Below are positions 52,044 through 59,912 of a stretch of DNA of 63,497 bases, one piece after another. Numbering within the stretch: the first letter of the stretch is position 1; every line of letters begins with the position of its first letter. Under the pieces are notes generated by a model that was given only the letters and a program-made list of their open reading frames with translations, made no database searches and had not been told where the DNA came from. The translations under genes and the position numbers were made by a program. The stretch comes from JAZTYK01 sp045636925. Lineage in GTDB: Bacteria; Bacillota; Clostridia; Oscillospirales; Butyricicoccaceae. The stretch is taken from positions 1 through 63,497 of the forward strand of contig JAZTYK010000026.1 in the NCBI GenBank assembly GCA_045636925.1, in the 5' to 3' direction.

Positions 52044-52607
52044 TTACCGATCCTCTGGATTCACCACCGCGTACCGCAGATGATCCTCCCACTCTCCGTT
52101 GATCTGCAGATATCCGTGGGAGTACCCCTCCCGCTCCATGCCGCATTTTTCCACCACCCGGATACTGGCAATATTCCGTGGCATGATGTTGGCCTCTACC
52201 CGGTGCAGATGCAACACCTGAAAGGCGATTTCTATGGCCCGCCGCACCGCCTGTGTGCCGTAGCCTTTTCCCTGCAAATCTTTGTCGATTTTATAGCCCA
52301 GGGTGCAGCTTTGTACGCTGCCCCAGACGATATTGTTCAGCCCAACCATACCGCAGACCACTTCGGGTGCAGACTTTTCTGCCAGATACAACCGCATGCC
52401 GCAACCCACACGAATATCCTCTTCTTCCGCCTTCAATTCTTTTTTCTGTCCTGCTGCGGTGTAAAAGCTATCGGGTCGCACCGGCTCGAACGGTGCTAAA
52501 AAATCCCGATTTCGCACATAAAAATCCGCAATTTCCGGCGCCCAATCCCGATGCGCGGGATAAATCAAAAGGTCTTCGGTTTCAAACCAATCTTTTTCTT
52601 GTTCCAT
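52044..52607 (-). CDS. GNAT-family acetyltransferase (RimJ/RimL-like)
   Basis: 187 residues from ATG 52607 (GAGGAGG upstream). Acetyl-CoA loop DKDLQGKGYGTQAVRRAIEIAF and the RimJ/RimL tail NIASIRVVEKCGMEREG. Substrate may be a protein N-terminus or a small antibiotic. It follows immA by 10 bases, so it belongs to the XRE-ImmA operon. Confidence 0.88.
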   Translation of the reverse strand: MEQEKDWFETEDLLIYPAHRDWAPEIADFYVRNRDFLAPFEPVRPDSFYTAAGQKKELKAEEEDIRVGCGMRLYLAEKSAPEVVCGMVGLNNIVWGSVQSCTLGYKIDKDLQGKGYGTQAVRRAIEIAFQVLHLHRVEANIMPRNIASIRVVEKCGMEREGYSHGYLQINGEWEDHLRYAVVNPEDR

Positions 52608-52617
52608 GGTTTCCTCC

Positions 52618-53022
52618 TCAAAGCTGATCCCGGGCATCCCGGTAAAAAGCCACAGCTTTTCGCATAAACTCTTCTGTCACCTGAAAATGCTCTGCCGCCT
52701 CATCCCAGCGACATTCACCACCCCGCAGCAAACTTTTCAGTTCTTCCAAAGGCACCAGATGCCGGAATGCCCAGCGGTCCGCCCGTTGCTCCAGCCTTGC
52801 TCTTGCCGTCATCGGTGTGTCGCTGGTGTAGAAACTACCGGTTGCGCAGTGTCCCATCTCATGGGCGAGGCAAACCAACTCTTCCCGATCCTCCAGCTTG
52901 TCCGGGTCAATACCAATAAAATTATCCGGAGTAGATACCGCCTGCAACGAGGTCATTGGACACCGGATCACCTGAATGTCCAGTTCCTCTGCCTTGCGAT
53001 ACAGATCAGTCAACCTGGTCAT
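52618..53022 (-). CDS. immA: ImmA/IrrE-family metallopeptidase
   Basis: 134 residues. Zinc motif HEMGH (54-58) and downstream Glu in RLEQRADRWAF. ImmA-type proteases cleave the neighbouring XRE repressor in mobile elements such as ICEBs1. It overlaps the XRE gene by 17 bases. Confidence 0.88.
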   Translation of the reverse strand: MTRLTDLYRKAEELDIQVIRCPMTSLQAVSTPDNFIGIDPDKLEDREELVCLAHEMGHCATGSFYTSDTPMTARARLEQRADRWAFRHLVPLEELKSLLRGGECRWDEAAEHFQVTEEFMRKAVAFYRDARDQL

Positions 53023-53347
53023 CGGCCTTCCTCTTCTCCTGCAGAGAGCGCTTGTACCGGATAAAATTCAGCACATCCTGCTGATCTTCGGGACTCAGCT
53101 GCCGCACCTCACCAAAGAGCGCAAACTCCACCCCGGACAGGGTTGCACTCTCTTCAGTATCAAAAAAGAAGTTGGGCGGCATCCGCAAGATCTCGCACAA
53201 TCGACGAATGGTGTCCGGGTCGGGGCTGGAGATTCCCTTCTCCCAATTACTGACGGCATTATGCTTCAGTTCCACCGCCTGAGCCAATTCCTTTTGTGTC
53301 ATATTCGCCGCCTTGCGGGCCTGGCGCAATTTTTCTCCAAATGTCAT
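53006..53347 (-). CDS. XRE-family repressor paired with ImmA
   Basis: 113 residues from ATG 53347 (GGAGGAA upstream; the longer start 53407 also has AAGGAGG but lies on the promoter). HTH MTFGEKLRQARKAANMTQKELAQAVELKHNAVSNWEKG in the first 45 residues, and a C-terminal helical domain. It is divergent from the Mor-like gene and probably binds palindromes between them. Confidence 0.87.
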   Translation of the reverse strand: MTFGEKLRQARKAANMTQKELAQAVELKHNAVSNWEKGISSPDPDTIRRLCEILRMPPNFFFDTEESATLSGVEFALFGEVRQLSPEDQQDVLNFIRYKRSLQEKRKADDQVD

Positions 53348-53405
53348 GATTCTTCCTCCCGTCAGGTACCGGCACACAATCTGCCGCTGCATATCCATTG
53401 GTCCC

Positions 53406-53520
53406 ATTGTACCACGCCTCCTTCCAAATGTAAAGAATTATTTCATAAAATGTGAAGTTTTGCGCTTGACATTTCACAATAATATTATTATAATTGGCTT
53501 AAACTTCACAAAACATGAAG
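53406..53520. promoter_or_regulatory. Divergent control region XRE / Mor-like gene
   Basis: Plus-strand promoter TTGACA (53466-53471), 17 bases, TATAAT (53489-53494). Minus-strand promoter TTTACA (53429-53434), 17 bases, TACAAT (53406-53411). Two related palindromes: TTCATAAAATGTGAA (53442-53456) and CTTCACAAAACATGAAG (53504-53520), plus a half site TTTCACAA (53472-53479), are spaced over both promoters. They are likely XRE operators. Confidence 0.68.
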
Positions 53521-53605
53521 TTTTCCTCGCCACGCAATCCGACTTCGATTCAATGATATCAAATGTCGGCTACGATAAAACGGACAGTAAAAAGGAGGCA
53601 GACCT

Positions 53606-53893
53606 ATGCAGAACCAATTTCACCTGACCCCCCAGCACATGCCGGAGGAGATTTCCTGGCTGTGCGACATCGTTACCATGGAACAGATGCTTCAGATCAT
53701 CGACACCGCCGGCGGCGAAGTGCTGTACATTCCCAAGCGGCAAACACTGGAACAACCGCTGCGAAGGGCAGCCATCTGCCGCGAGTTTGACGGCTGCAAT
53801 ATTCGCCAGCTGGGTCGAAAGTACGGGCTCACCGAACGCCGCGTCCGCACCATTCTTCTGGAAGAAGGCTTGCTGCCTTCCAAACAAAATTAA
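53606..53893 (+). CDS. Small Mor-like/HTH protein
   Basis: 95 residues from ATG 53606 (AAAAGGAGG). The C-terminal half has a helix-turn-helix (AICREFDGCNIRQLGRKYGLTERRVRTILLEEGLL) as in the Mor transcription activator family of phage Mu. It is divergent from the XRE/ImmA operon. It may be an activator kept from a lost mobile element. Targets are not visible. Confidence 0.72.
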   Translation: MQNQFHLTPQHMPEEISWLCDIVTMEQMLQIIDTAGGEVLYIPKRQTLEQPLRRAAICREFDGCNIRQLGRKYGLTERRVRTILLEEGLLPSKQN

Positions 53894-53906
53894 ACATCCC
53901 GCAAAG

Positions 53907-53941
53907 ACGGATTTTTTCGAAACTTGAAAAAATCCGTTTTC
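53907..53941 (+). terminator. Terminator of the Mor-like gene
   Basis: ACGGATTTTTTC-loop-GAAAAAATCCGT followed by TTTCA. Confidence 0.82.
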
Positions 53942-54007
53942 ATTTTAATCATGGTATGTTATAATAATTTTAGCAACAAATAATTATGACAATTGGAGGA
54001 ACCCGCC

Positions 54008-55036
54008 ATGTCTTTAAATCAGAAAAAGATTTCCTTTTTGAATGCTCCCACCCCTGTGGAGTATCTACCCGCCATTTCCAAAGAGCTGGGCATCGAGTTT
54101 TACATCAAGCGTGACGACCTGACCAATTTGGGTGTAGGCGGCAACAAGCTGCGCAAGCTGGAATACCTGTTGGCCGATGCTCTGGATCAGGGTGCTACCC
54201 GCCTGCTGACTTTGGGCGGTGCTCAGACCAATCACGGTCGTCTGACCGCTGCTGTAGCCGCCAAGTACGGCTTAAAGTGCACCATCGCCTGCATCGACAA
54301 TTATCCCGGCGAGCTCAGTGCCAATCTGCTGCTAGACCGCATGATGGGCGCCGACGTTGTTTTGAAGAAGGACGATGGCCGTGATGAGGGCCTGCAGTTC
54401 GAGGAGTTGGCTGCCCAGCTCACCGCCAAGTATGAAGCCGACGGCGAAAAGGTTTACTTTATTCCCATTGGTGGCAGCAGCGTCGTGGGCATGGCCGGTT
54501 ATTATGACTGCGCCACTGAGCTGACTGCACAGGCCAAGGAAATGGGTCTGGAAGATGCCCGTGTGATCTGTGGCGTAGGCAGCATCGGTACCTTTATGGG
54601 TCTGTACTGCGGCCTCCGGAACGAAGGCTCCCCCCTGGGTCTCACCGGCGTGGCAATTTCTCCCTTTGGTGATGCCAAGGAAGCACGCATCATGAAATAC
54701 TTTGCCGATGCCAAGGAACACTACGGTCTCACCTGCGATGCCACCCGTGCCGATTTTGACATTGAAAAAGACTATACCCGCGGCGCCTACAACAACCCCT
54801 GCAAGGAAGTCCGCGAGGCCATGTATCTGATGGCCAGCAAGGAAGCCATCATTCTGGATCCCTGCTACACCGGTAAGGTCTTTGCCGGCATCATCGATAT
54901 GGTGAAGGCAGGCAAAATCCAGAAGGGTGAAAAGATCATTATGCTGCACACTGGCGGTCTGCCCGGCATTTACACCAAGCATCACCGCGTAGAACTGGAG
55001 GCCGAGCTGCTTCCCGGTGTCACCATCATCGAGTAA
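54008..55036 (+). CDS. D-cysteine desulfhydrase family PLP enzyme
   Basis: 342 residues from ATG 54008 (TTGGAGG upstream). The ACC deaminase/D-cysteine desulfhydrase fold: PLP-Lys in GGNKLRKLEYLL, TLGGAQTNHGRLTAAVAA, and IPIGGSSVVGMAGYYDCA. It may degrade D-cysteine or another D-amino acid (DcyD, or related racemase activity), giving pyruvate, H2S and ammonia. The gene stands alone, with a terminator after it. Confidence 0.9.
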   Translation: MSLNQKKISFLNAPTPVEYLPAISKELGIEFYIKRDDLTNLGVGGNKLRKLEYLLADALDQGATRLLTLGGAQTNHGRLTAAVAAKYGLKCTIACIDNYPGELSANLLLDRMMGADVVLKKDDGRDEGLQFEELAAQLTAKYEADGEKVYFIPIGGSSVVGMAGYYDCATELTAQAKEMGLEDARVICGVGSIGTFMGLYCGLRNEGSPLGLTGVAISPFGDAKEARIMKYFADAKEHYGLTCDATRADFDIEKDYTRGAYNNPCKEVREAMYLMASKEAIILDPCYTGKVFAGIIDMVKAGKIQKGEKIIMLHTGGLPGIYTKHHRVELEAELLPGVTIIE

Positions 55037-55051
55037 TCCTCACAAAATCAA

Positions 55052-55084
55052 AAAGAGATGCGGCCACTGCCGCATCTCTTTTTC
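55052..55084. terminator. Bidirectional terminator between PLP enzyme and the Cys-rich gene
   Basis: AAAGAGATGCGG-loop-CCGCATCTCTTT, with T-rich right flank and A-rich left flank. Confidence 0.85.
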
Positions 55085-55104
55085 TTTTATCTCTTTTATA
55101 GGAT

Positions 55105-55401
55105 TTAATCCTTCTTCTCCCGATTTTGGGATGCCAGCTTCATCAAATCGCCGTAGCGCTCCATGATATAGCCATAATTCTTTCGCCGGTGAGGCACCGA
55201 GCAACCGGAGCAATCCTTGATACCGTCTTCGGTATAAACAAAGTTTCCACCACATTTGTCCCCTAACGCATATAACGGACAATAGCAGAACAGGCAGTTA
55301 AATTCCTCGGCATCCGGTGCACTGTGGCAAGGGAAAAACTCACATTTCGTGTGCTGGAAAAAGGAAAACTCCTTTCCCTCCCAATAAGGTTTCTCGCTCA
55401 T
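55105..55401 (-). CDS. Cysteine-rich small domain protein (98 residues)
   Basis: From ATG 55401 (AAGGAGG 9 bases upstream). Cys residues with pattern KCEFFPCH, NCLFCYCPLY, KCGGNFVY and DCSGCSVPHRRKNYGYI match the 'cysteine-rich small domain' family (PF04071), probably zinc or iron-sulfur binding. Some relatives are annotated near cobalamin genes; none is here. Function unknown. Confidence 0.8.
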   Translation of the reverse strand: MSEKPYWEGKEFSFFQHTKCEFFPCHSAPDAEEFNCLFCYCPLYALGDKCGGNFVYTEDGIKDCSGCSVPHRRKNYGYIMERYGDLMKLASQNREKKD

Positions 55402-55494
55402 ATACCGCAACCTCCTTGCGTAAATATCCTGTTGTATTCAGCATATCATATTTTTTCTGATTCGTCCACCGTTCCCTCTTTGATCCGGCAAAGA

Positions 55495-55523
55495 TTGACA
55501 AAAAACATGAACAGGCGTACAAT
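55495..55523 (+). promoter_or_regulatory. Promoter of the DegV gene
   Basis: -35 TTGACA (55495-55500), 17-base spacer, -10 TACAAT (55518-55523). Confidence 0.8.
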
Positions 55524-55556
55524 ACCTTTTAACTTGAAAGGAGCTCTGACCCAAAA

Positions 55557-56399
55557 ATGGCAATTAAATTCTCCGCAGACAGTACCTGCGATCTATCCCC
55601 CGCGCTATTACAGCAATATGACATCACCATCCGTCCGCTCTACGTGGTCATAGACGGCGAACCCAAACTGGACGGAGTTTCTATTACCCCCGATGAAATG
55701 TATGCCTTTACCGCCCGCACCGGTCAACTGTGCTCTACCGCCGCCATCAACGTGGCGGATTATCTGGAGTTTTTCCGTCCCCTTTCCCAGGCGTATGAGG
55801 CCGTCATTCACACCTGCATCAGCAGTGAATTTTCCAGTTGCTATCAAAATGCCTGCCTTGCCGCCCAGGCATTTGAAAATGTCTATGTGATTGACTCCCG
55901 CAACTTATCCACCGGCCATGCTCTGGTGGTGCTTGCCGGCATCGATTTGGCTACCGAAGGCAACGATGTCCCCACCATTTTAGAGGGCATGCAAGCAGTT
56001 ACCGACAAAGTCAACGCCAGCTTTATCCCCACCAGTCTGGAGTATCTCCGCAAAGGTGGCAGATGCTCTGCCGTTGCCGCTCTGGGTGCCAATTTGCTGA
56101 AGCTGAAGCCCTGTATTCAGGTGCAGGAGGGAAAAATGAGCGTAGGGAAAAAGTACCGGGGCAATATGCCCCAAGTGCTGCCGGCCTATATCAAGGATAT
56201 GCTGTCCCAACCTGAAACAGTAGATGCCCACCGGGTATTCATCACCCACAGCGGTGTAGAGGAAGAACTGATTGCCCTGGTCAAGGAAACCGTAGAAGAT
56301 TGCATGCACTTTGATGAAATCCTCATCACCCGTGCCGGCGGCACCATCTCCAGCCATTGCGGCCCTGGCACCCTGGGCGTGCTATTCGTCAACAAGTAA
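55557..56399 (+). CDS. DegV-family fatty-acid-binding protein
   Basis: 280 residues. N-terminal ADSTCDLSPALLQQYDITI, then TSAAINVADYLEFFRP (lipid-head loop), YVIDSRNLSTGHAL, and the C-terminal domain LEYLRKGGRCSAVAALGANLLKLKPCIQVQEGK. DegV/FakB proteins hold a fatty acid for FakA phosphorylation. No fakA is nearby. It has a promoter and a downstream terminator. Confidence 0.93.
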   Translation: MAIKFSADSTCDLSPALLQQYDITIRPLYVVIDGEPKLDGVSITPDEMYAFTARTGQLCSTAAINVADYLEFFRPLSQAYEAVIHTCISSEFSSCYQNACLAAQAFENVYVIDSRNLSTGHALVVLAGIDLATEGNDVPTILEGMQAVTDKVNASFIPTSLEYLRKGGRCSAVAALGANLLKLKPCIQVQEGKMSVGKKYRGNMPQVLPAYIKDMLSQPETVDAHRVFITHSGVEEELIALVKETVEDCMHFDEILITRAGGTISSHCGPGTLGVLFVNK

Positions 56400-56410
56400 A
56401 CATCCCATCA

Positions 56411-56439
56411 AAAAAACGCACGGTCACCCGTGCGTTTTT
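56411..56439. terminator. Bidirectional terminator DegV / chrA
   Basis: AAAACGCACGG-loop-CCGTGCGTTTT with A-rich left and T-rich right flanks. Confidence 0.85.
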
Positions 56440-56446
56440 CTTTTTC

Positions 56447-57031
56447 TTACGCTCCTGCAAACCGGAACACAATGCCCACCACAGCAGACAGGGCGATCCA
56501 CGCCACAGGATGCAGCTTCTTTCCCTTTTTCCACAGATTGGTGCCGATCCATATTACCACCGCCAGTACCAAGCCCTTGATGCTCACCAGATCTGGCAGA
56601 TTTCCGGTCAATTCATAGGCCTTGGTATTCACCAGTGCCATGCACACCACCGACCATCCTGCAGAAGCGATCAGCGCGGCAGAAGCCGGCCGCAAGCCGT
56701 AAAACACCTTGTCCACCAGAGGGCTGCTGCGGAACTTCTGCAAAAACTTTGCAACAATGAGGATCACAATGACACAAGGCGTTACCAAACCCAAGGTGGC
56801 AACGATGACACCGGGAATCCCCGCCGTAGTGTAGCCCACATAACTGGCCATATTTACGCCAATGGGACCGGGGGTAGACTCCGATACTGCCACCATATCT
56901 GCCAGCTGCGCCTGGGTGAACCAGCCGGTCTTGTCTGCCATCCGGCTGAGAAAGGGAATGGTTGCCATGCCTCCGCCCACAGAAAACAGCCCGGTCTTAA
57001 AAAACTCAAAAAACAAGCGAAGGTAAATCAT
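56447..57031 (-). CDS. Chromate transporter subunit, ChrA-type half
   Basis: 194 residues from ATG 57031, overlapping the previous gene by 4 bases. The Chromate_transp fold: FFKTGLFSVGGGMATIPFL, SESTPGPIGVNMASYVGYTTAGIPGVIVATLG and GLRPASAALIASAGW. Short-chain CHR transporters come in tandem pairs, as here. Despite the name, the natural substrate is unknown. Confidence 0.9.
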   Translation of the reverse strand: MIYLRLFFEFFKTGLFSVGGGMATIPFLSRMADKTGWFTQAQLADMVAVSESTPGPIGVNMASYVGYTTAGIPGVIVATLGLVTPCVIVILIVAKFLQKFRSSPLVDKVFYGLRPASAALIASAGWSVVCMALVNTKAYELTGNLPDLVSIKGLVLAVVIWIGTNLWKKGKKLHPVAWIALSAVVGIVFRFAGA

Positions 57032-57570
57032 TTCTGCTTTCTCCTCATGTTTGCCAGCAAAGCACCCGCCACACCGGCCAATACCACAAAGATCACCGGC
57101 GATACATCCAAAAGGATGCTGCCCGTCAGCACGACCAAAAAGATGCCCAGGGTCACTTTGTCCACCACGGCCTTTTTCCACAGTTTGACCACGGCATTGG
57201 CAATCAGCACACAAACACAGATGCGCACACCGGCAAAGGCATTTTTCACATATGCCAGATCAGAGAAATTGTTTACCAGCGCAGCGATCAGCGTAATAAT
57301 AATCATAGAAGGGAACACTACGCCAACAGTAGCAATCACACCACCTATCGTGCCCGCAAGTTTCTGCCCAATAAATGTAGCCGTATTCACAGCAATAACA
57401 CCGGGCGTGCACTGGCCGATGGCATAGTAATCCATCAGTTCTTCTCCGGTAGCCCACCCTTTCTTTTCTGCCACTTCCCGCTGGATAATGGGCAGCATGG
57501 CATAGCCACCGCCAAAGGTTAGGGCTCCCACCTTGGCAAAGGCCCAAAACAGTTCAAACAGAAGTTTCAT
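57028..57570 (-). CDS. Chromate transporter subunit, second half
   Basis: 180 residues from ATG 57570 (GGAGGTAACG upstream). ELFWAFAKVGALTFGGGYAMLPII, QCTPGVIAVNTATFIGQKLAGTIGGVIATVG and NAFAGVRICVCVLIANAV mark the CHR short-chain family, inverse in topology to the paired half. The two are cotranscribed by ATGA overlap. Confidence 0.9.
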   Translation of the reverse strand: MKLLFELFWAFAKVGALTFGGGYAMLPIIQREVAEKKGWATGEELMDYYAIGQCTPGVIAVNTATFIGQKLAGTIGGVIATVGVVFPSMIIITLIAALVNNFSDLAYVKNAFAGVRICVCVLIANAVVKLWKKAVVDKVTLGIFLVVLTGSILLDVSPVIFVVLAGVAGALLANMRRKQK

Positions 57571-57591
57571 CGTTACCTCCAAACAAACGGT

Positions 57592-57623
57592 AAGCGGGCG
57601 GAAACTTCCGTCACCGCCCGCTT
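57592..57623 (-). terminator. Terminator of the Ig-like protein gene
   Basis: AAGCGGGCGG-loop-CCGCCCGCTT, 28 bases after the stop at 57652. Confidence 0.75.
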
Positions 57624-57651
57624 ATTATCATAACACTTTGTCAAAACTCTG

Positions 57652-58593
57652 TCAAGGCGCAGGTGGACGGGGTTCCTCTTCCCGCCCCTCTTTGCGTAGC
57701 AGCCACCAAATGGCGGCTCCCATACCGACGCAAAGAGCCACAACGGCAATTCCCAGTATCATTCCGCTGTCTGCAGGCTTACTCCAGGACGGTTTCTCCT
57801 GCGAAGGCGCCTTGTCTGCATCACCCGGCTTTGGGTCAGCCTCCATGCCACTGTCAGTTTGGTCTCCAACACTGATCCCGGGCTTCTGTTCTCCTTGCCC
57901 TGGATTGCCGTCCGGTTGCTGCGATTGTCCTCCGCCGGAGGTTCCATCGGAAGCATCCCCCTGCTGTTCAGGCAGTTTCACCGTCACCGGGACGCTGCAG
58001 TCAAAGGTTTTTATCTCTCCATTCTCCCAACGCATCTGACAGGTTACTCGTACCTGTTGCGTATCCAAAGTCAGCGCTTCCGGCGCAAAGCTGCACCGCT
58101 CCGTCACATTCACCTTGCTTCCGTCAGACATCTTGGCAAAAATCTGCATCCCCGCCGGGTCAAATGTCGTCCCGGGTTCGTAAATTGCCTTCGCCGGCAT
58201 TTTGGCAAGTTCCAATTCGATGCAGTAAAGTTCAACCACCAGTGTCTTATCCGGGCCGCGCACCACAGTTCCATCGCTCAGTGTTGCAACCGGACGCAAA
58301 ACCGCGCCATGATACTCCACAGTTAAGTCAAGGGTCAGTTTCTCATCCGTACCGATAATAAATGACTCAGTTTCTCCTGCCAAGGTGCATTCCCATGCCC
58401 AGGAAACTGCCGTCTGTGGCGGCACCAGCCGAGCCTGCAGCTGCAACTGCTCCCCATCTGCATATATCGCTTTGTCCTGCACCAAAACCACCTGCTGAGA
58501 AACCGCAAGTGCCGGCAGCGAGACTACACAAAACAGAAGGCACAACATCAGCAGCAGACTGAGTCTGTGTTTTTTATGCAACCAGTCTGCCAT
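57652..58593 (-). CDS. Signal-peptide, Ig-like, single-pass surface protein
   Basis: 313 residues. Signal (MADWLHKKHRLSLLLMLCLLFCVVSLPALA), a PKD/Ig-like beta region ~31-130, a second Ig-like unit (IYEPGTTFDPAGMQIFAKMSDGSKVNVTE, ~135-205), a Gly/Gln/Pro/Asp linker (~210-270), a C-terminal membrane helix (MILGIAVVALCVGMGAAIWWLL) and a basic tail. There is no LPxTG, so it is membrane-anchored and not sortase-linked. Function unknown. Confidence 0.82.
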   Translation of the reverse strand: MADWLHKKHRLSLLLMLCLLFCVVSLPALAVSQQVVLVQDKAIYADGEQLQLQARLVPPQTAVSWAWECTLAGETESFIIGTDEKLTLDLTVEYHGAVLRPVATLSDGTVVRGPDKTLVVELYCIELELAKMPAKAIYEPGTTFDPAGMQIFAKMSDGSKVNVTERCSFAPEALTLDTQQVRVTCQMRWENGEIKTFDCSVPVTVKLPEQQGDASDGTSGGGQSQQPDGNPGQGEQKPGISVGDQTDSGMEADPKPGDADKAPSQEKPSWSKPADSGMILGIAVVALCVGMGAAIWWLLRKEGREEEPRPPAP

Positions 58594-58751
58594 GATGCCG
58601 TCCTCCTCTCATTATGATATCTATATTATAAAAAAGTCGCTGACAAAACTCAACATCTTTCGACATAAACCAGAAAACAGCGCAGTATAATTCCGTTTCG
58701 TTTCCGCAAACTAAGGGCAATACAAAAATCAAATCTTCCGGAGGCTCACTC

Positions 58752-59726
58752 ATGTGCACAGCAACCACCTATAAAACCAAAGACTTCTACTTTGGCAGAA
58801 CGCTGGACTATATCATGTCTTATACCGAAGAAGTAACCATTACGCCCCGCAATTTTCCTCTGCCCTTCCGCAACGGAGATACCCTGCACTCGCATTTCGC
58901 CATCCTCGGCATGGCCCATGTTGCCGTCGGTTATCCTTTGTACTATGATGCTATCAACGAAAAAGGACTTGCCATGGCGGGACTGAACTTTGTAGGCTAC
59001 ACCCACTACAATGACCCCGCTCCAGACCGACAGAATATCACGCAGTTCGAGTTCATCCCCTGGATTCTGGCTCAGTGCGCCACCGTAGCGGAAACAAAGC
59101 CTTTGCTGCAGCAGATGAACTTGACCAACATCCCGTTCAGCGATGCATTCCCCCCATCACAGCTGCACTGGATCATTGCCGATAAGCACGAATCCATCAC
59201 GGTAGAGGCCCTTCGGGAAGGGCTTCGGATCTACCCCAATCCGCTGGGAGTGCTCACCAACAATCCGCCCTTCGACCAACAGCTGCTGCGACTGAATGAC
59301 TATATGCATCTTTCCCGCCTCCCACCGGAAAACCGTTTTGCCCCGGCGCTGGACATGCAGCCTTACAGCCACGGCATGGGTGCTTTGGGTCTGCCCGGAG
59401 ATTTATCCTCCCAGTCCCGCTTTGTGCGCGCCGCATTCACCAAACTGAACTCTGTGTCCGGCGATTCCGAACCCGAAAGCGTCAGTCAATTCTTTCACAT
59501 TTTAGGTACGGTTTCTCAGACCAACGGTTGTTGCCAGTGGGAAAACGATGCCTTCGAGCGCACCATCTACACCTCCTGCTGCAACGCTGACCGTGGGATC
59601 TACTATTACACCACTTATAACAATCATCAGATTACAGCCGTGCATATGCATCGGGAAAATCTGGATGATACCCGCCTGTTCCGCTATCCACTGATTCTTG
59701 ACGAGCAAATTCATGTCCAAAATTAG
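58752..59726 (+). CDS. bsh: Bile salt hydrolase (choloylglycine hydrolase family)
   Basis: 324 residues. Ntn-hydrolase catalytic residues fit the clostridial enzymes: C2 (MCTATTY, after removal of Met1), R16 and D19 (FGRTLDY), N79 (AGLNF), N170 (LTNNPPF) and R223 (QSRFVRAAF). Close in pattern to the Clostridium perfringens CBAH-1 enzyme, including ENLDDTRLFRYPL at the end. It removes glycine or taurine from conjugated bile acids; penicillin V acylase activity is the alternative. CGGAGGCTC precedes the ATG. Confidence 0.9.
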   Translation: MCTATTYKTKDFYFGRTLDYIMSYTEEVTITPRNFPLPFRNGDTLHSHFAILGMAHVAVGYPLYYDAINEKGLAMAGLNFVGYTHYNDPAPDRQNITQFEFIPWILAQCATVAETKPLLQQMNLTNIPFSDAFPPSQLHWIIADKHESITVEALREGLRIYPNPLGVLTNNPPFDQQLLRLNDYMHLSRLPPENRFAPALDMQPYSHGMGALGLPGDLSSQSRFVRAAFTKLNSVSGDSEPESVSQFFHILGTVSQTNGCCQWENDAFERTIYTSCCNADRGIYYYTTYNNHQITAVHMHRENLDDTRLFRYPLILDEQIHVQN

Positions 59727-59740
59727 TTCTTGACAAAAAG

Positions 59741-59770
59741 AAAAACCATACCCAAGCGGGTATGGTTTTT
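59741..59770. terminator. Bidirectional terminator BSH / tRNA-Thr
   Basis: AAAAACCATACCC-AAGC-GGGTATGGTTTTT, a 13-base perfect stem. Confidence 0.9.
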
Positions 59771-59773
59771 CTT

Positions 59774-59849
59774 TGGAGCTGGTGACGTGACTCGAACACG
59801 CGACCTGCTGATTACGAATCAGCTGCACTACCTGCTGTGCTACACCAGC
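59774..59849 (-). tRNA. tRNA-Thr (anticodon CGT)
   Basis: Minus strand: acceptor GCTGGTG/CACCAGC, anticodon stem GCTGA/TCAGC with loop TTCGTAA (anticodon CGT), T arm with TTCGAGT, discriminator T, encoded CCA. Promoter TTGATT (59911-59916), 17 bases, TATAAT (59888-59893) lies upstream. Confidence 0.93.
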
Positions 59850-59912
59850 ACGCACGGGCGGCATCACCGCCCAGATAAGCAAACCTTATTATAACGGAAA
59901 GAGTATGAAAAA

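Noticed and set aside
53348..53407. Longer N-terminus for the XRE repressor (start at 53407)
   Set aside because: A ribosome site is present, but the start codon overlaps the predicted -10 TACAAT and the HTH fold begins at the downstream ATG.
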